Positions 20,511 through 30,048 of a stretch of DNA of 64,000 nt are shown here, piece by piece. Origin of the DNA: Aeribacillus composti (GTDB taxonomy: Bacteria; Bacillota; Bacilli; Bacillales; Aeribacillaceae). The notes under the pieces were generated by a model. It worked only from the letters and a program-made list of their open reading frames with translations, was not told the origin of the DNA and did no database searches. Location of the stretch: contig NZ_VISS01000002.1 in NCBI RefSeq assembly GCF_007827555.1, positions 1-64,000 on the forward strand, read 5' to 3'. The position numbers and the translations under genes were made by a program. Position 1 is the first letter of the stretch; every line of letters begins with the position of its first letter.

Positions 20511-21572
20511 ATGAATGAGCGAGAGCGGAAATGGCTTTTCCGAATCATTTTTTTTCTCATTTTATCATTGTTTGTATATATGGTTCTTCAGCTAAAAGTC
20601 ATTTGGTTTCCTATTTTCAAAATGTTAAAAGCTGTTTTAATTCCTTTTATGCTTTCCGGCTTCATTACCTACTTGCTTCATCCCGTAGTGGAAAAACTTT
20701 ACCGTTCAGGTGTTCCAAGAACATGTTCGATTCTCATCATCTATTTTATTTTTTTCGGAGGAGTCGGTTTTAGCTTTTATAAAGGTGTCCCAATTTTTGT
20801 TGAACAAATGAAAGACCTTTCCGAAAATATCCCTATGTTTACAAAATATTACCAAAGCTGGACGGATAAAATTCATGACGGAACAACCAATTTACCTGGA
20901 GAAATTCATCATCGAATTGAATCTTTTATTGCTGGAATGGAAACATCCGTCGCTGCCTTTCTTGAACGGATGCTTTCAAGCATGAAGTCAATTATTGATT
21001 ATGCTGTTATTATTGGTGCCATTCCCTTTCTCGTTTTTTATATGTTGAAAGATTATGAGAAAATGAAAAAAGCCATTTGGTACTTCACCCCGAAGAAATG
21101 GAGACGTGAAGGGAGACGTTTTTTAGAAAACGTCGATGAGTCGCTCGGAAGTTATTTGCGGGGGCAACTATTTGTTTGTTTTCTGATCGGGCTGGCGGCT
21201 TCGATTTTGTTTTGGCTGTTTAAAATTAAATATCCGTTAATTTTAGGGACGATTATCGGAATGACCAATATTATTCCTTATTTCGGTCCATTTATCGGTG
21301 CGGTTCCTGCTTTGATGGTCGCTGCAACGCTCTCCATTAACAAAATAATTGTAGTGCTTTTCATCATTTTTGGGCTGCAATTTATTGAAAGTAATATTCT
21401 TGGCCCTTTCATCGTTGGGAAAAGCCTGCATATGCATCCGATGGTGATTATTATGGCGCTCTTGGCGGGCGGAGAAATCGGCGGAGTGATCGGTTTAATT
21501 TTAGCTGTGCCTTTTATCACTGTTCTGAAAGAGATATTGCTGCATATCATCCGTCTAAGGAAAGCGCATTGA
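20511..21572 (+). CDS. yrrI: AI-2E family transporter (YrrI-like permease)
   Basis: A 353-residue integral membrane protein of the AI-2E/UPF0118 family. One to two N-terminal membrane helices are followed by a soluble segment (about residues 90-150) and then a cluster of five or six helices. These include the family stretch GTIIGMTNIIPYFGPFIGAVPA (split here as GMTNIIPYFGPF). Substrates in this family vary; related proteins export AI-2 or exchange ions. The exact role here is unknown. ATG 20511 follows GAGGAGG. In B. subtilis glnQHMP and yrrD lie between recD2 and yrrI; they are absent here. Confidence 0.85.
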   Translation: MNERERKWLFRIIFFLILSLFVYMVLQLKVIWFPIFKMLKAVLIPFMLSGFITYLLHPVVEKLYRSGVPRTCSILIIYFIFFGGVGFSFYKGVPIFVEQMKDLSENIPMFTKYYQSWTDKIHDGTTNLPGEIHHRIESFIAGMETSVAAFLERMLSSMKSIIDYAVIIGAIPFLVFYMLKDYEKMKKAIWYFTPKKWRREGRRFLENVDESLGSYLRGQLFVCFLIGLAASILFWLFKIKYPLILGTIIGMTNIIPYFGPFIGAVPALMVAATLSINKIIVVLFIIFGLQFIESNILGPFIVGKSLHMHPMVIIMALLAGGEIGGVIGLILAVPFITVLKEILLHIIRLRKAH

Positions 21573-21597
21573 CAAGCGATTTTTCCTTGTCTATAAT
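21569..21597 (+). promoter_or_regulatory. Consensus sigma-A promoter of the alaS T-box transcript
   Basis: A perfect TTGACA (21569-21574), 17-base spacer and perfect TATAAT (21592-21597). The -35 box overlaps the TGA stop (21570-21572) of the permease gene. Confidence 0.93.
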
Positions 21598-21604
21598 TCG
21601 TGAT

Positions 21605-21866
21605 AGACATGGAATAAGTGCATGAAAGCGATGACGAATCGAGTATGTTGCAGTCCATCTTAAAAGAGAGGGGCTTCCGAGGCTGAAAGAAGCTCTAGAT
21701 GAAGGGCAACAGAACGCTAATTCTGAGTGCAGGCAAAACCTGACGAAAATGCCACGTTACGGCAAATGAAGGTGATGAGCAATTGGCTCATAATCAGGGT
21801 GGTACCGCGAGTAACTCTCGTCCCTGTGTAAATCAGAGCATTTACATAGGCGAGAGTTTTTATTTT
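21605..21866 (+). promoter_or_regulatory. T-box riboswitch (alanine) controlling alaS
   Basis: The conserved T-box AGGGTGGTACCGCGAG lies at about 21797-21812. The terminator stem pairs ACTCTCG (about 21815) with CGAGAGT (about 21851) ahead of TTTTTA. Stem I carries AGAGAGG (21665-21671). CAGAAC then leads to GCT at 21716-21718, the probable specifier codon for alanine. Binding of uncharged tRNA-Ala should switch on alaS. The leader start is approximate. Confidence 0.93.
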
Positions 21867-21900
21867 GCGAGAAAAATGAAGACATTTTAGGAGGAATGCC

Positions 21901-24537
21901 ATGAAAAAGCTCACTTCAGCACAAGTTCGTCAAATGTTTTTAGATTTTTTTAAGGAAAAAGGACATTCGGTTGAACCGAGCGCTTCTTTAATTCCGGTTG
22001 ATGATCCGTCACTATTGTGGATCAACAGCGGTGTCGCAACATTGAAAAAATATTTTGACGGAAGGGTTGTTCCTGAAAATCCGAGAATTACTAACGCACA
22101 AAAATCAATCCGAACAAACGATATTGAAAATGTCGGAAAAACAGCGCGCCATCATACATTTTTCGAAATGCTCGGAAATTTCTCAATCGGCGACTATTTT
22201 AAAGAAGAAGCGATTGAATGGGCATGGGAATTTTTAACAAGCGAAAAATGGATTGGCTTCGACCCAAATAGATTATCAGTTACTATTCATCCGGAAGATG
22301 AAGAGGCGTATGACATTTGGAAAAATAAAATCGGGTTGCCGGAAGAACGAATTATCCGTTTGGAAGGAAATTTTTGGGATATTGGTGAAGGGCCAAGCGG
22401 ACCAAATACTGAAATATTTTATGATCGTGGAGAAGAATTTGGAAACGATCCAAATGATCCGGAACTTTATCCCGGCGGTGAAAACGAACGCTATTTGGAA
22501 GTTTGGAATCTTGTTTTTTCTCAATTTAATCATAATCCTGATGGAACTTACACTCCGCTTCCAAAAAAGAATATTGATACAGGCATGGGCTTAGAGCGAA
22601 TGGTTTCTGTCATTCAAAATGCGCCGACCAACTTTGACACAGATCTCTTTTTACCGATCATTCAAGCTACCGAAAAGATTTCGGGGGAAGCTTATCGAAC
22701 CGACAAAGAGAAAGATGTCGCTTTTAAAGTGATTGCCGACCATATCCGCACGGTTACATTTGCTGTTGCAGACGGCGCGCTACCTTCTAATGAAGGCAGA
22801 GGGTATGTACTTCGCCGTCTTATCCGCAGAGCGGTTAGGTATGCAAAAACGATCAACATAGACCGCCCGTTTATGTATGAATTAGTTCCGGTTGTAGCGG
22901 AAATTATGAACGATTACTATCCGGAAGTAAAAGAAAAAGCATCCTTTGTTCAAAAGGTAATTAAAAATGAGGAAGAGCGTTTCCATGAGACTCTCCATGA
23001 AGGGCTTGCCATTTTAGCGGATGTAATCAAAAAGCAGAAAGAACAGGGTAGCCGAATAATTCCAGGCGAAGATGTGTTTCGGCTTTACGACACATATGGT
23101 TTTCCAGTGGAATTGACGGAGGAATACGCACAAGATGAAGGCATGGAGCTGGATTATGAAGGCTTTGAACGAGAAATGGAGCATCAAAAAGAACGTGCAA
23201 GAAAAGCCAGACAGGATGTCGACTCGATGCAAGTGCAAAGCGGAATTCTTGTGGAATTAAAAGAGGAAAGCAAATTTGTCGGCTACAATACCCTAGAAGC
23301 AAATGCACGGGTGCTTGTGATCATAAAAGATGGGGAATTAGTCGATCAAGCCGAGAGCGGGGAAGAGGTCCAAATTATATTGGACGAGACGCCTTTTTAT
23401 GCTGAAAGCGGAGGTCAAATTGCAGACAAAGGAATCATCAAAAATGATGATGTGGTCTTAAACGTAAAAGATGTGCAAAAAGCGCCGAACGGCCAACACT
23501 TGCACCGGGCTGTCATCGAAAAAGGCGTTTTGACAAAAGGAGCAGCAGTTTACGCTTCCGTTTGTGCAGAGTCTAGAAAATCAATCGTGAAAAATCATAC
23601 AGCGACACATTTGCTGCACCAAGCGCTGAAGGACGTGCTGGGCGTACATGTCAACCAAGCTGGATCGCTTGTTGCTTCCGACCGTCTCCGTTTTGACTTT
23701 TCACATTTTGGACAAGTTTTAACAGAAGAGCTGGAAGAAATTGAACGAATTGTAAATGAAAAAATTTGGGAAAGCATTCCAGTCTCTATCGAGCACATGC
23801 CTCTTGACGAAGCGAAAGCGATGGGCGCGATGGCTTTATTTGGAGAAAAATACGGGAAAATTGTTCGCGTTGTTCAAGTAGGCGATTATTCGCTTGAGCT
23901 TTGCGGCGGATGCCATGTAACAAATACAGCGGAAATCGGACTGTTTAAGATTGTTTCCGAAACTGGAATTGGTGCAGGAACCCGCCGAATTGAAGCGGTG
24001 ACAGGAAAAGAAGCGTACCGGTTTATGAATGAACAATATTTATTGTTAAAGGAAATTGGGGCAAAACTGAAAGCGAATGTAAAAAATCTGCCGGAGAGAA
24101 TTGACAGTCTGCAGCAAGAAATAAAAGAACTACAGCGGGAAAATGAATCTCTTACGATGAAGCTTAGCAATCTGGAAGCGGAGAACATCGCTGAAAAAGC
24201 GGTAACGATCAACGGTGTAACAGTTCTTGCGGAAAAAGTTCAAGTGAAAGATATGAACAGATTGCGCGGCATGGTCGATGAACTGAAGCAAAAGCTCGGC
24301 TCGGCAATTGTTGTGCTAGCAACGGTATCAGACGGAAAAGTAAATTTAGCAGCCGGCATCACAAAAGACTTAGTTGACAAAGGGTTCCATGCTGGAAAAT
24401 TAATTAAGGAAATTGCAAGCCGCTGTGGAGGAGGAGGCGGCGGAAGACCTGACATGGCTCAAGCGGGAGGAAAAAATCCTGAACGGTTAGCTGAAGCTCT
24501 TCGTTTTGTCGAAGACTGGGTGAAATCCGTTTCATAA
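21901..24537 (+). CDS. alaS: Alanyl-tRNA synthetase
   Basis: Charges tRNA-Ala and edits mischarged Ser and Gly. The 878-residue protein has the class II core at the N-terminus ([21 protein letters not shown]). The editing domain has zinc-binding [11 protein letters not shown] near residue 565 and CGGCHVTNT near residue 667. A coiled-coil region (about 725-765) and the C-Ala domain with [15 protein letters not shown] complete it. Start ATG 21901 follows TAGGAGGAA. It is under the Ala T-box and is followed 71 bases later by ireB. Confidence 0.97.
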   Translation: MKKLTSAQVRQMFLDFFKEKGHSVEPSASLIPVDDPSLLWINSGVATLKKYFDGRVVPENPRITNAQKSIRTNDIENVGKTARHHTFFEMLGNFSIGDYFKEEAIEWAWEFLTSEKWIGFDPNRLSVTIHPEDEEAYDIWKNKIGLPEERIIRLEGNFWDIGEGPSGPNTEIFYDRGEEFGNDPNDPELYPGGENERYLEVWNLVFSQFNHNPDGTYTPLPKKNIDTGMGLERMVSVIQNAPTNFDTDLFLPIIQATEKISGEAYRTDKEKDVAFKVIADHIRTVTFAVADGALPSNEGRGYVLRRLIRRAVRYAKTINIDRPFMYELVPVVAEIMNDYYPEVKEKASFVQKVIKNEEERFHETLHEGLAILADVIKKQKEQGSRIIPGEDVFRLYDTYGFPVELTEEYAQDEGMELDYEGFEREMEHQKERARKARQDVDSMQVQSGILVELKEESKFVGYNTLEANARVLVIIKDGELVDQAESGEEVQIILDETPFYAESGGQIADKGIIKNDDVVLNVKDVQKAPNGQHLHRAVIEKGVLTKGAAVYASVCAESRKSIVKNHTATHLLHQALKDVLGVHVNQAGSLVASDRLRFDFSHFGQVLTEELEEIERIVNEKIWESIPVSIEHMPLDEAKAMGAMALFGEKYGKIVRVVQVGDYSLELCGGCHVTNTAEIGLFKIVSETGIGAGTRRIEAVTGKEAYRFMNEQYLLLKEIGAKLKANVKNLPERIDSLQQEIKELQRENESLTMKLSNLEAENIAEKAVTINGVTVLAEKVQVKDMNRLRGMVDELKQKLGSAIVVLATVSDGKVNLAAGITKDLVDKGFHAGKLIKEIASRCGGGGGGRPDMAQAGGKNPERLAEALRFVEDWVKSVS

Positions 24538-24608
24538 ATTCCAGTCATAGTGTAAAATGGATGTAGACAAGCAGATTCGCTTTTTAGTCTAGGAAAGAGG
24601 TGCAAAAA

Positions 24609-24875
24609 TTGAGTTCCTTCGATAAAACGATGAAGTTTAATTTTTCAGAAGAACCTGTTGAGACAAATGTCAAGGAAGTTCTAAGTGCCGTATACAATGC
24701 ACTGGAAGAAAAGGGTTATAATCCGATCAATCAAATCGTCGGCTATTTGTTGTCCGGAGATCCTGCTTACATTCCTAGACATAACGGCGCACGCAATCTG
24801 ATTAGAAAAATTGAACGAGATGAATTAATTGAAGAGCTTGTAAAATTTTATTTGAAAAACAACCGTGAGGAATAA
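24609..24875 (+). CDS. ireB: IreB-family regulatory phosphoprotein
   Basis: An 88-residue cytoplasmic protein (UPF0297) with the strongly conserved block [20 protein letters not shown] (about residues 37-56). In Enterococcus, IreB is phosphorylated on threonine by the PASTA kinase IreK and tunes cephalosporin tolerance; the same role in this organism is inferred. TTG 24609 gives [11 protein letters not shown], as in the family; GAAAGAGG precedes it. A GTG at 24600 is also in frame. Forms a tight unit with ruvX, one base apart, and yrzB. Confidence 0.92.
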   Translation: MSSFDKTMKFNFSEEPVETNVKEVLSAVYNALEEKGYNPINQIVGYLLSGDPAYIPRHNGARNLIRKIERDELIEELVKFYLKNNREE

Positions 24876-24876
24876 A

Positions 24877-25293
24877 ATGCGAATCATTGGGTTAGACTTA
24901 GGTTCAAAAACATTAGGAGTTGCGGTAAGCGATGAGCTGGGATGGACTGCTCAAGGTGTGGAAACGATCAGCATAAATGAAGATGAAGGCGAGTTCGGGA
25001 TTCAAAGACTCTCTGAACTGATAAAGAAATACGAGGTAGAAAAAATAGTAGTCGGGTATCCGAAAAATATGAACGGCACCGTTGGACCAAGGGGAGAAGC
25101 AAGCGAGCGCTTTGCCGCGCTTTTGAAAGAGCAGTTTCAGCTTCCGGTCATTTTATGGGATGAGCGCCTTTCGACGATGGAAGCCGAAAGATTTCTCATT
25201 GAGGCGGATGTAAGCCGGCGAAAAAGACGGCAAGTCATTGATAAAATGGCTGCGGTGATTATTTTGCAAAGTTATTTGGACAGTCAACAATAA
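24877..25293 (+). CDS. ruvX: RuvX/YqgF-family putative pre-16S rRNA nuclease
   Basis: A 138-residue RNase H-fold protein starting [19 protein letters not shown], with the family acidic residues in the first strand and [10 protein letters not shown] near residue 94. It was once called a Holliday-junction resolvase; bacterial members are now linked to maturation of the 16S rRNA 5' end. ATG 24877 lies directly after the ireB stop, with GTGAGG upstream inside ireB. The ireB-ruvX-yrzB order is the usual Firmicutes one. Confidence 0.92.
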   Translation: MRIIGLDLGSKTLGVAVSDELGWTAQGVETISINEDEGEFGIQRLSELIKKYEVEKIVVGYPKNMNGTVGPRGEASERFAALLKEQFQLPVILWDERLSTMEAERFLIEADVSRRKRRQVIDKMAAVIILQSYLDSQQ

Positions 25294-25308
25294 ATTGAGG
25301 TGAAATAA

Positions 25309-25587
25309 GTGGAAGGTGAAAAACATATTACCGTTATTGATGAAAACGGTAATGAACAACTATATGAAATTTTGTTTACGTTTAATTCGGACGAATTTGA
25401 CAAATCTTACGTTCTTTATTATCCGATCGGCATCGATGATGAGGAAGACGAAGATGGAATAGAAATTCATGCAGCAAGCTACATTCCCAATGAAGACGGT
25501 GAAGGCGGGAAGCTGGAGCCTGTGGAAACCGATGAAGAATGGGAAATGATCGAGGCCGTTTTAAATACATTTTTAGAAGAGGAATAA
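25309..25587 (+). CDS. yrzB: DUF1292 family acidic protein
   Basis: A 92-residue, very acidic protein (about a third Asp/Glu) with the DUF1292 pattern [16 protein letters not shown] then YVLYYP and a C-terminal [17 protein letters not shown] helix. Function is unknown in the family. GTG 25309 follows TTGAGGTGA. Always found close to ireB and ruvX, which suggests a linked role, but no direct evidence is visible. A strong terminator starts at its last codon. Confidence 0.9.
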   Translation: MEGEKHITVIDENGNEQLYEILFTFNSDEFDKSYVLYYPIGIDDEEDEDGIEIHAASYIPNEDGEGGKLEPVETDEEWEMIEAVLNTFLEEE

Positions 25588-25612
25588 GCACCGTTTTGCG
25601 GTGCTTTTTTTG
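25587..25612 (+). terminator. Intrinsic terminator after yrzB
   Basis: AGCACCG (25587-25593), loop TTTTG, CGGTGCT (25599-25605), then seven T. It ends the alaS-ireB-ruvX-yrzB stretch. Confidence 0.92.
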
Positions 25613-25672
25613 TTGAGGTGATTTACATCCAAATGAAAAAAACAATTTCTTCCTATAAAAAAATGGAGATTT

Positions 25673-25703
25673 TTGACGAATAAATGCGTGTATGTAGTAT
25701 AAT
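25673..25703 (+). promoter_or_regulatory. Probable promoter of mltG
   Basis: TTGACG (25673-25678) and a perfect TATAAT (25698-25703), but the spacer is 19 bases, longer than ideal. Confidence 0.55.
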
Positions 25704-25729
25704 AATCGGGACGGAAGGAGGATGAATTG

Positions 25730-26860
25730 ATGGCGGATTCGGATTCGAATAAGGAATTTTTGGATAAGAAACTCCAAGAAAAACTGCATATAGCGAAAAT
25801 TGTTCGAAAAACTGTGTTAACTGTCCTGATTGCCTTTGTTGTTATATTTGCTGGAGTGATTGGCGGCGGGTATTTATATGTGCGATCTGCATTAAAGCCT
25901 GTTGATCCGGATAATAAGGAACCTGTAAAGGTACAAATTCCGATTGGATCTTCCGTATCGCAAATTGCTTCTATTTTAGAAAAAAATGACATCATTAAAA
26001 GTGCGATCGTGTTTAAATATTACGTGAAATTTAAAAATGAATCAGGGTTTCAAGCAGGAAATTATCAATTTAATCAATCGATGACGATTCAAGAAATCGT
26101 TGAACGCTTAAAAAAAGGCGAATTAATGGGAGAAGCAGCTATTAAATTGACGATCCCGGAAGGATTGCAACTATCAGAAATTGCTGACATCATCGCCAAA
26201 CATACTCCCTATTCAAAAAAAGAAATTATGAACCAATTAACAAACCAAAAGTTTATCAAACAAATGCAAAAAAAGTATCCTAATACAATAACAGATGACA
26301 TTTTCAACGGACGTATAAAATATGCATTGGAAGGATATTTGTATCCGGCTACTTATTCGTTTTATGAGGAATCTCCTCCGTTGTCGGAAATCATTGAAAC
26401 AATGATTAAAAAGACAGATGAAATGCTTGTTCCTTATAGAAACAAAATGAAAGAGCTGAGTCTTTCCACTCATCAATTTTTAACATTAGCGTCTTTAGTG
26501 GAGGAGGAAGCGACGGAAAAAGCCGACAGGGAAAAAATAGCCAGCGTTTTTTACAATCGTTTAGAAAAGAACATGCCTCTCCAGACAGATCCAACCGTTT
26601 TATATTCATTAGGAAAGCATAAGGAGCGCGTATACTATAAAGATTTAGAAGTCAATTCTCCCTATAACACATATAAAAATAAAGGACTTCCGCCGGGGCC
26701 GATTGCCAATGCTGGCAAGCAGTCACTAGATGCTGTAGCAAATCCTGCCGATACAAACTATTTTTATTTTCTCGCAACGAAAGAAGGGGAAGTTATATTT
26801 ACGAAGACGCTGGATGAGCATAACAAAGAAAAAGCTAAGCATATTACGGAAAAGGATTAA
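25730..26860 (+). CDS. mltG: Endolytic transglycosylase MltG
   Basis: MltG cuts nascent peptidoglycan strands inside the chain and is thought to set glycan length. The 376-residue protein has a short cytoplasmic N-terminus, one membrane helix (about residues 24-46), a LysM-like segment and the YceG domain. LASLVEEEATEKADR (about residues 254-268) carries the catalytic glutamate, and NTYKNKGLPPGPIANAG is the C-terminal signature. ATG 25730 follows AAGGAGGATG; an in-frame TTG lies one codon earlier. Cell membrane, facing outward. Confidence 0.94.
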   Translation: MADSDSNKEFLDKKLQEKLHIAKIVRKTVLTVLIAFVVIFAGVIGGGYLYVRSALKPVDPDNKEPVKVQIPIGSSVSQIASILEKNDIIKSAIVFKYYVKFKNESGFQAGNYQFNQSMTIQEIVERLKKGELMGEAAIKLTIPEGLQLSEIADIIAKHTPYSKKEIMNQLTNQKFIKQMQKKYPNTITDDIFNGRIKYALEGYLYPATYSFYEESPPLSEIIETMIKKTDEMLVPYRNKMKELSLSTHQFLTLASLVEEEATEKADREKIASVFYNRLEKNMPLQTDPTVLYSLGKHKERVYYKDLEVNSPYNTYKNKGLPPGPIANAGKQSLDAVANPADTNYFYFLATKEGEVIFTKTLDEHNKEKAKHITEKD

Positions 26861-26924
26861 AGGTTTGCGATTCGCATTCCTTTTTCTTTTATGTTAAAAT
26901 ATATCGAGCTAAAAAAACAAACTT

Positions 26925-26947
26925 GAAGAGTTCGAACAGAACTCTTC
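26925..26947 (+). other. Hairpin in the trmR leader
   Basis: Perfect 9-bp stem GAAGAGTTC (26925-26933) with GAACTCTTC (26939-26947), loop of five. Only three T follow, so it is weak as a terminator. TTATGTTAAAATATA (26889-26903) just upstream could hold a -10 box. Confidence 0.6.
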
Positions 26948-26980
26948 TTTGATTAAGGGAGTTTTTTAGGAGTGTCCATT

Positions 26981-27631
26981 TTGCCAAACAAAAAAATTGA
27001 GGAATATTTAGCAAATTTTTCTACTAACAAAGATGAAAAATTAGTTCAATTAGAAGCATATGCAAAAGAGCAGAAGGTGCCGATTATGGAAGAGCGGGCG
27101 CTGTCTGTCATGCTTCATATTTTAAAGCTCCATCAGCCGAACAAAATATTGGAAATTGGGGCGGCGATCGGCTATTCGGCGATTCGGATGGCAAAAGCGC
27201 TGCCGAACACAAAAATTGTAACGACTGAAATAGATCCTCATCGATTTGAACTAGCGGAACAAAATATTCGAGCTTGCGGTCTTGAAAATCAAATTACCAT
27301 TTATCACGGTGATGCTCTAGAAATCGTACAGGAAGTCAAGCTTGACGGTCCGTTTGATGCGCTCTTTATCGATGCGAGCAAAGGGCAATATAAACGTTTT
27401 TTTCAAGCATATGAACCTTTGCTGTCAAAAAGAGCGGTCGTTTTTTCGGATAATGTTCTTTTTAAAGGACTAGTCGCTGAAGAAATGATAGAATCAAAAA
27501 GGTTAAAATCTTTAGCGAAGAAAATTAAAGAATATAATGAATGGCTAATGAATCAGCCCGATTGGGATACCGTTATTATTCCGATAGGCGACGGATTAGC
27601 CTTCAGTATAAAAAGGGGTGAAGGGGAATGA
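26981..27631 (+). CDS. trmR: tRNA 5-hydroxyuridine methyltransferase TrmR
   Basis: A 216-residue class I SAM-dependent O-methyltransferase with the SAM motif ILEIGAAIGYSAIRMA (about residues 54-69) and DALFIDASKGQYKRF with metal/active-site acids. In B. subtilis YrrM/TrmR methylates ho5U34 to mo5U34; the two TrhP-type genes that make ho5U follow immediately, which supports the same role here. TTG 26981 is chosen because TTAGGAG lies eight bases before it; GTG 26972 overlaps that site. It overlaps trhP1 by four bases. Confidence 0.88.
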   Translation: MPNKKIEEYLANFSTNKDEKLVQLEAYAKEQKVPIMEERALSVMLHILKLHQPNKILEIGAAIGYSAIRMAKALPNTKIVTTEIDPHRFELAEQNIRACGLENQITIYHGDALEIVQEVKLDGPFDALFIDASKGQYKRFFQAYEPLLSKRAVVFSDNVLFKGLVAEEMIESKRLKSLAKKIKEYNEWLMNQPDWDTVIIPIGDGLAFSIKRGEGE

Positions 27632-28557
27632 AAAAACCCGAACTGCTCGTCACACCTGTAAATGTCAAAAATATTGAGAGCCTTTGCAAAGCTGGCGCAG
27701 ATGCTTTTATCATCGGCGAACAGCGTTATGGCTTAAGGCTTGCAGGGGAATTTCGTCGAAAAGATGTATTAGATGCGATTGACCTTGCCCATCAATATGG
27801 AAAAAAAGTATACGTTGCAATGAATGCAATTTTTCATAATGATAAAGTAGACGAGCTTGCAGATTATGTAAAATTTGTTCATAATGCGAAGGCAGATGCG
27901 ATTGTATTCGGTGATCCAGCAGTGTTAATGACTGTTAGGGAAGTTGCTCCGGAGATGAAGCTCCATTGGAATACGGAAACAACCGCGACCAACTGGTATG
28001 CATGCAACTATTGGGGAAGGAAAGGCGCCAAGCGTGCAGTACTAGCTCGGGAGTTAAGCATGGAAGCTGTCATTGAAACGAAAGAGCATGCAGAAGTGGA
28101 AATAGAAGTCCAAGTCCACGGAATGACGTGCATGTTTCAGTCCAAAAGATCTCTTATCGGCAATTATTTTGAATATCGTGGGAAAGCGATGGAAATTCAC
28201 AATTATAAATACGGCAAAAATATGTTTTTACATGATAAAGAGAGAAATAACAAATATCCAATTTTTGAGGATGAAAATGGAACCCATATTATGAGTCCGA
28301 ATGATATTTGCATCATTGACGAGCTGGAGGAACTGGTTGATGCAGGAATTGATTCTTTTAAAATAGATGGCGTGCTGAAAACTCCGGAATATATTGTAGA
28401 AGTGACGAAAAAGTATCGGAAGGCGATCGATTTATGCGCTGAGGATCGAGAGCAATATGAAAATGTTAAAGACAAGCTGTACGCTGAAATTGAGGAAATA
28501 CAGCCGCCAAACCGCCCGTTGGATACAGGATTTTTCTTTAAAGAGACCGTTTATTAA
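27628..28557 (+). CDS. trhP1: tRNA 5-hydroxyuridine modification protein TrhP1 (U32 family)
   Basis: A 309-residue U32 peptidase-family protein with the N-terminal barrel (ADAFIIGEQRYGLRLAG) and the family signature around EVQVHGMTCMFQSKRSL (about residues 155-171). Despite the name, these proteins hydroxylate U34 of tRNA in a prephenate-dependent way (TrhP in E. coli; YrrN/YrrO in B. subtilis). ATG 27628 overlaps the trmR stop, and GGGGTGAAGG precedes it. With trhP2, probably a heteromeric or paired system. Confidence 0.88.
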   Translation: MKKPELLVTPVNVKNIESLCKAGADAFIIGEQRYGLRLAGEFRRKDVLDAIDLAHQYGKKVYVAMNAIFHNDKVDELADYVKFVHNAKADAIVFGDPAVLMTVREVAPEMKLHWNTETTATNWYACNYWGRKGAKRAVLARELSMEAVIETKEHAEVEIEVQVHGMTCMFQSKRSLIGNYFEYRGKAMEIHNYKYGKNMFLHDKERNNKYPIFEDENGTHIMSPNDICIIDELEELVDAGIDSFKIDGVLKTPEYIVEVTKKYRKAIDLCAEDREQYENVKDKLYAEIEEIQPPNRPLDTGFFFKETVY

Positions 28558-28581
28558 AAAAACGTTAAAGGAGGAGTTCGC

Positions 28582-29853
28582 ATGCCGGTTGTGAAAGATA
28601 AAATTTCAACAATTATCAACGGCAAAAGGGTCATAACGAAAAAACCTGAACTTCTTGCACCTGCCGGAAATTTGGAGAAATTAAAAATCGCCGTCATGTA
28701 CGGTGCTGATGCCGTCTTCATTGGCGGACAAGAGTACGGCTTGCGTTCCAATGCCGATAATTTCTCCATTGAGGAAATTAAAGAAGGAGTTCAATTTGCT
28801 AATCAGTACGGGGCAAAAATATATGTGACGACAAACATTTATGCACATAATGAAAACATTCCTGGACTCGATCAATATTTAAAAGCGCTCGAAGATGCAG
28901 GAGTGTCAGGGGTCATTGTCGCAGATCCCCTCATTATTGAAACGTGCAGAAAGGTAGCCCCAAAATTGGAAGTCCACTTAAGCACTCAGCAATCCCTTTC
29001 GAATTGGAAAGCTGTCCAATTTTGGAAGGAGGAAGGTTTGGAGCGGGTCGTCCTAGCACGGGAAACGAGCGCTGAAGAAATTAGAGAAATAAAAGAAAAA
29101 GTAGATATTGAAATCGAAACGTTTATTCACGGCGCGATGTGCATTGCCTATTCAGGCCGCTGCACATTAAGCAATCATATGACAGCGCGAGATTCAAACA
29201 GAGGAGGATGCTGTCAGTCCTGCCGATGGGATTATGATTTATATGAATATTATAAAGGCAAAGAAGTGCCTATGTTTGATGAGCAAGACTCGCCATTTGC
29301 AATGAGCGCTAAAGACTTAAAATTGGTTGAGTCGATTCCGAAAATGATTGAAATGGGGATCGACAGCTTGAAAATTGAAGGCCGCATGAAATCCATTCAC
29401 TATGTTGCAACTGTTGTCAGTGTATATCGCAAAGTCATTGATGCATACTGCGCCGATCCCGATCATTTTGTCATGAAACAGGAATGGCTGGAAGAATTGG
29501 ATAAATGCGCGAACAGAGAAACGGCTCCTGCCTTTTTTGAAGGAGTGCCTGGTTATCAAGAGCAATTATTTGGCACTCACAGCAAAAAAACAGCATACGA
29601 CTTTGTCGGGCTTGTGCTTGACTGGAATCCAGAAACGAAAATGGTGACATTGCAGCAAAGAAACCATTTCAGACCCGGTGACGAAGTAGAATTTTTCGGT
29701 CCGCAAATTGACAATTTTCGCATTGTCATCGATAAAATTTGGGATGAAGACGGAAATGAATTGGATGCAGCAAGACATCCTTTGCAAATAATCCGCTTCA
29801 AGTGCGAGCATCCGCTATATCCGTATAATATGATGAGAAAAGAGACAAGATAG
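28582..29853 (+). CDS. trhP2: tRNA 5-hydroxyuridine modification protein TrhP2 (U32 family)
   Basis: A 423-residue U32-family protein with ADAVFIGGQEYGLRSNADNF near the start and the U32 signature ETFIHGAMCIAYSGRC (about residues 175-190). CCQSCRWDY follows; together the cysteines suggest a metal or Fe-S site. A C-terminal collagenase-like domain (about 330-420) is absent from TrhP1. ATG 28582 follows AAAGGAGGAG. Partner of trhP1 in ho5U34 formation. In B. subtilis udk follows; here the next gene is greA. Confidence 0.88.
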   Translation: MPVVKDKISTIINGKRVITKKPELLAPAGNLEKLKIAVMYGADAVFIGGQEYGLRSNADNFSIEEIKEGVQFANQYGAKIYVTTNIYAHNENIPGLDQYLKALEDAGVSGVIVADPLIIETCRKVAPKLEVHLSTQQSLSNWKAVQFWKEEGLERVVLARETSAEEIREIKEKVDIEIETFIHGAMCIAYSGRCTLSNHMTARDSNRGGCCQSCRWDYDLYEYYKGKEVPMFDEQDSPFAMSAKDLKLVESIPKMIEMGIDSLKIEGRMKSIHYVATVVSVYRKVIDAYCADPDHFVMKQEWLEELDKCANRETAPAFFEGVPGYQEQLFGTHSKKTAYDFVGLVLDWNPETKMVTLQQRNHFRPGDEVEFFGPQIDNFRIVIDKIWDEDGNELDAARHPLQIIRFKCEHPLYPYNMMRKETR

Positions 29854-29967
29854 GGGAAGAATCTGGATTTTTTTATAAAAAAGCAAAACGTTTCTTGAAC
29901 TGCCGATTATTTTGTAATAACATATCATAGATAAATATTTCCTTCTATAACTATGTTATAAAAGATT

Positions 29968-29995
29968 CTTTTCTGTCGAAAGAACGGCAGAAAAG
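29968..29995 (+). other. Stem-loop in the greA leader
   Basis: An 11-bp stem (29968-29978 with 29985-29995, one G-U pair), loop AAAGAA, followed by a T-rich stretch TTCTTTCATTTTTTA. It lies 53 bases before the greA start and could be an attenuator, or the terminator of the trhP2 operon. The rest of 29854-30048 is AT-rich with no gene. Confidence 0.6.
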
Positions 29996-30048
29996 TTCTT
30001 TCATTTTTTAGGAACCATTAGGGGGATATAAAGAAAAGGAGGACTATT

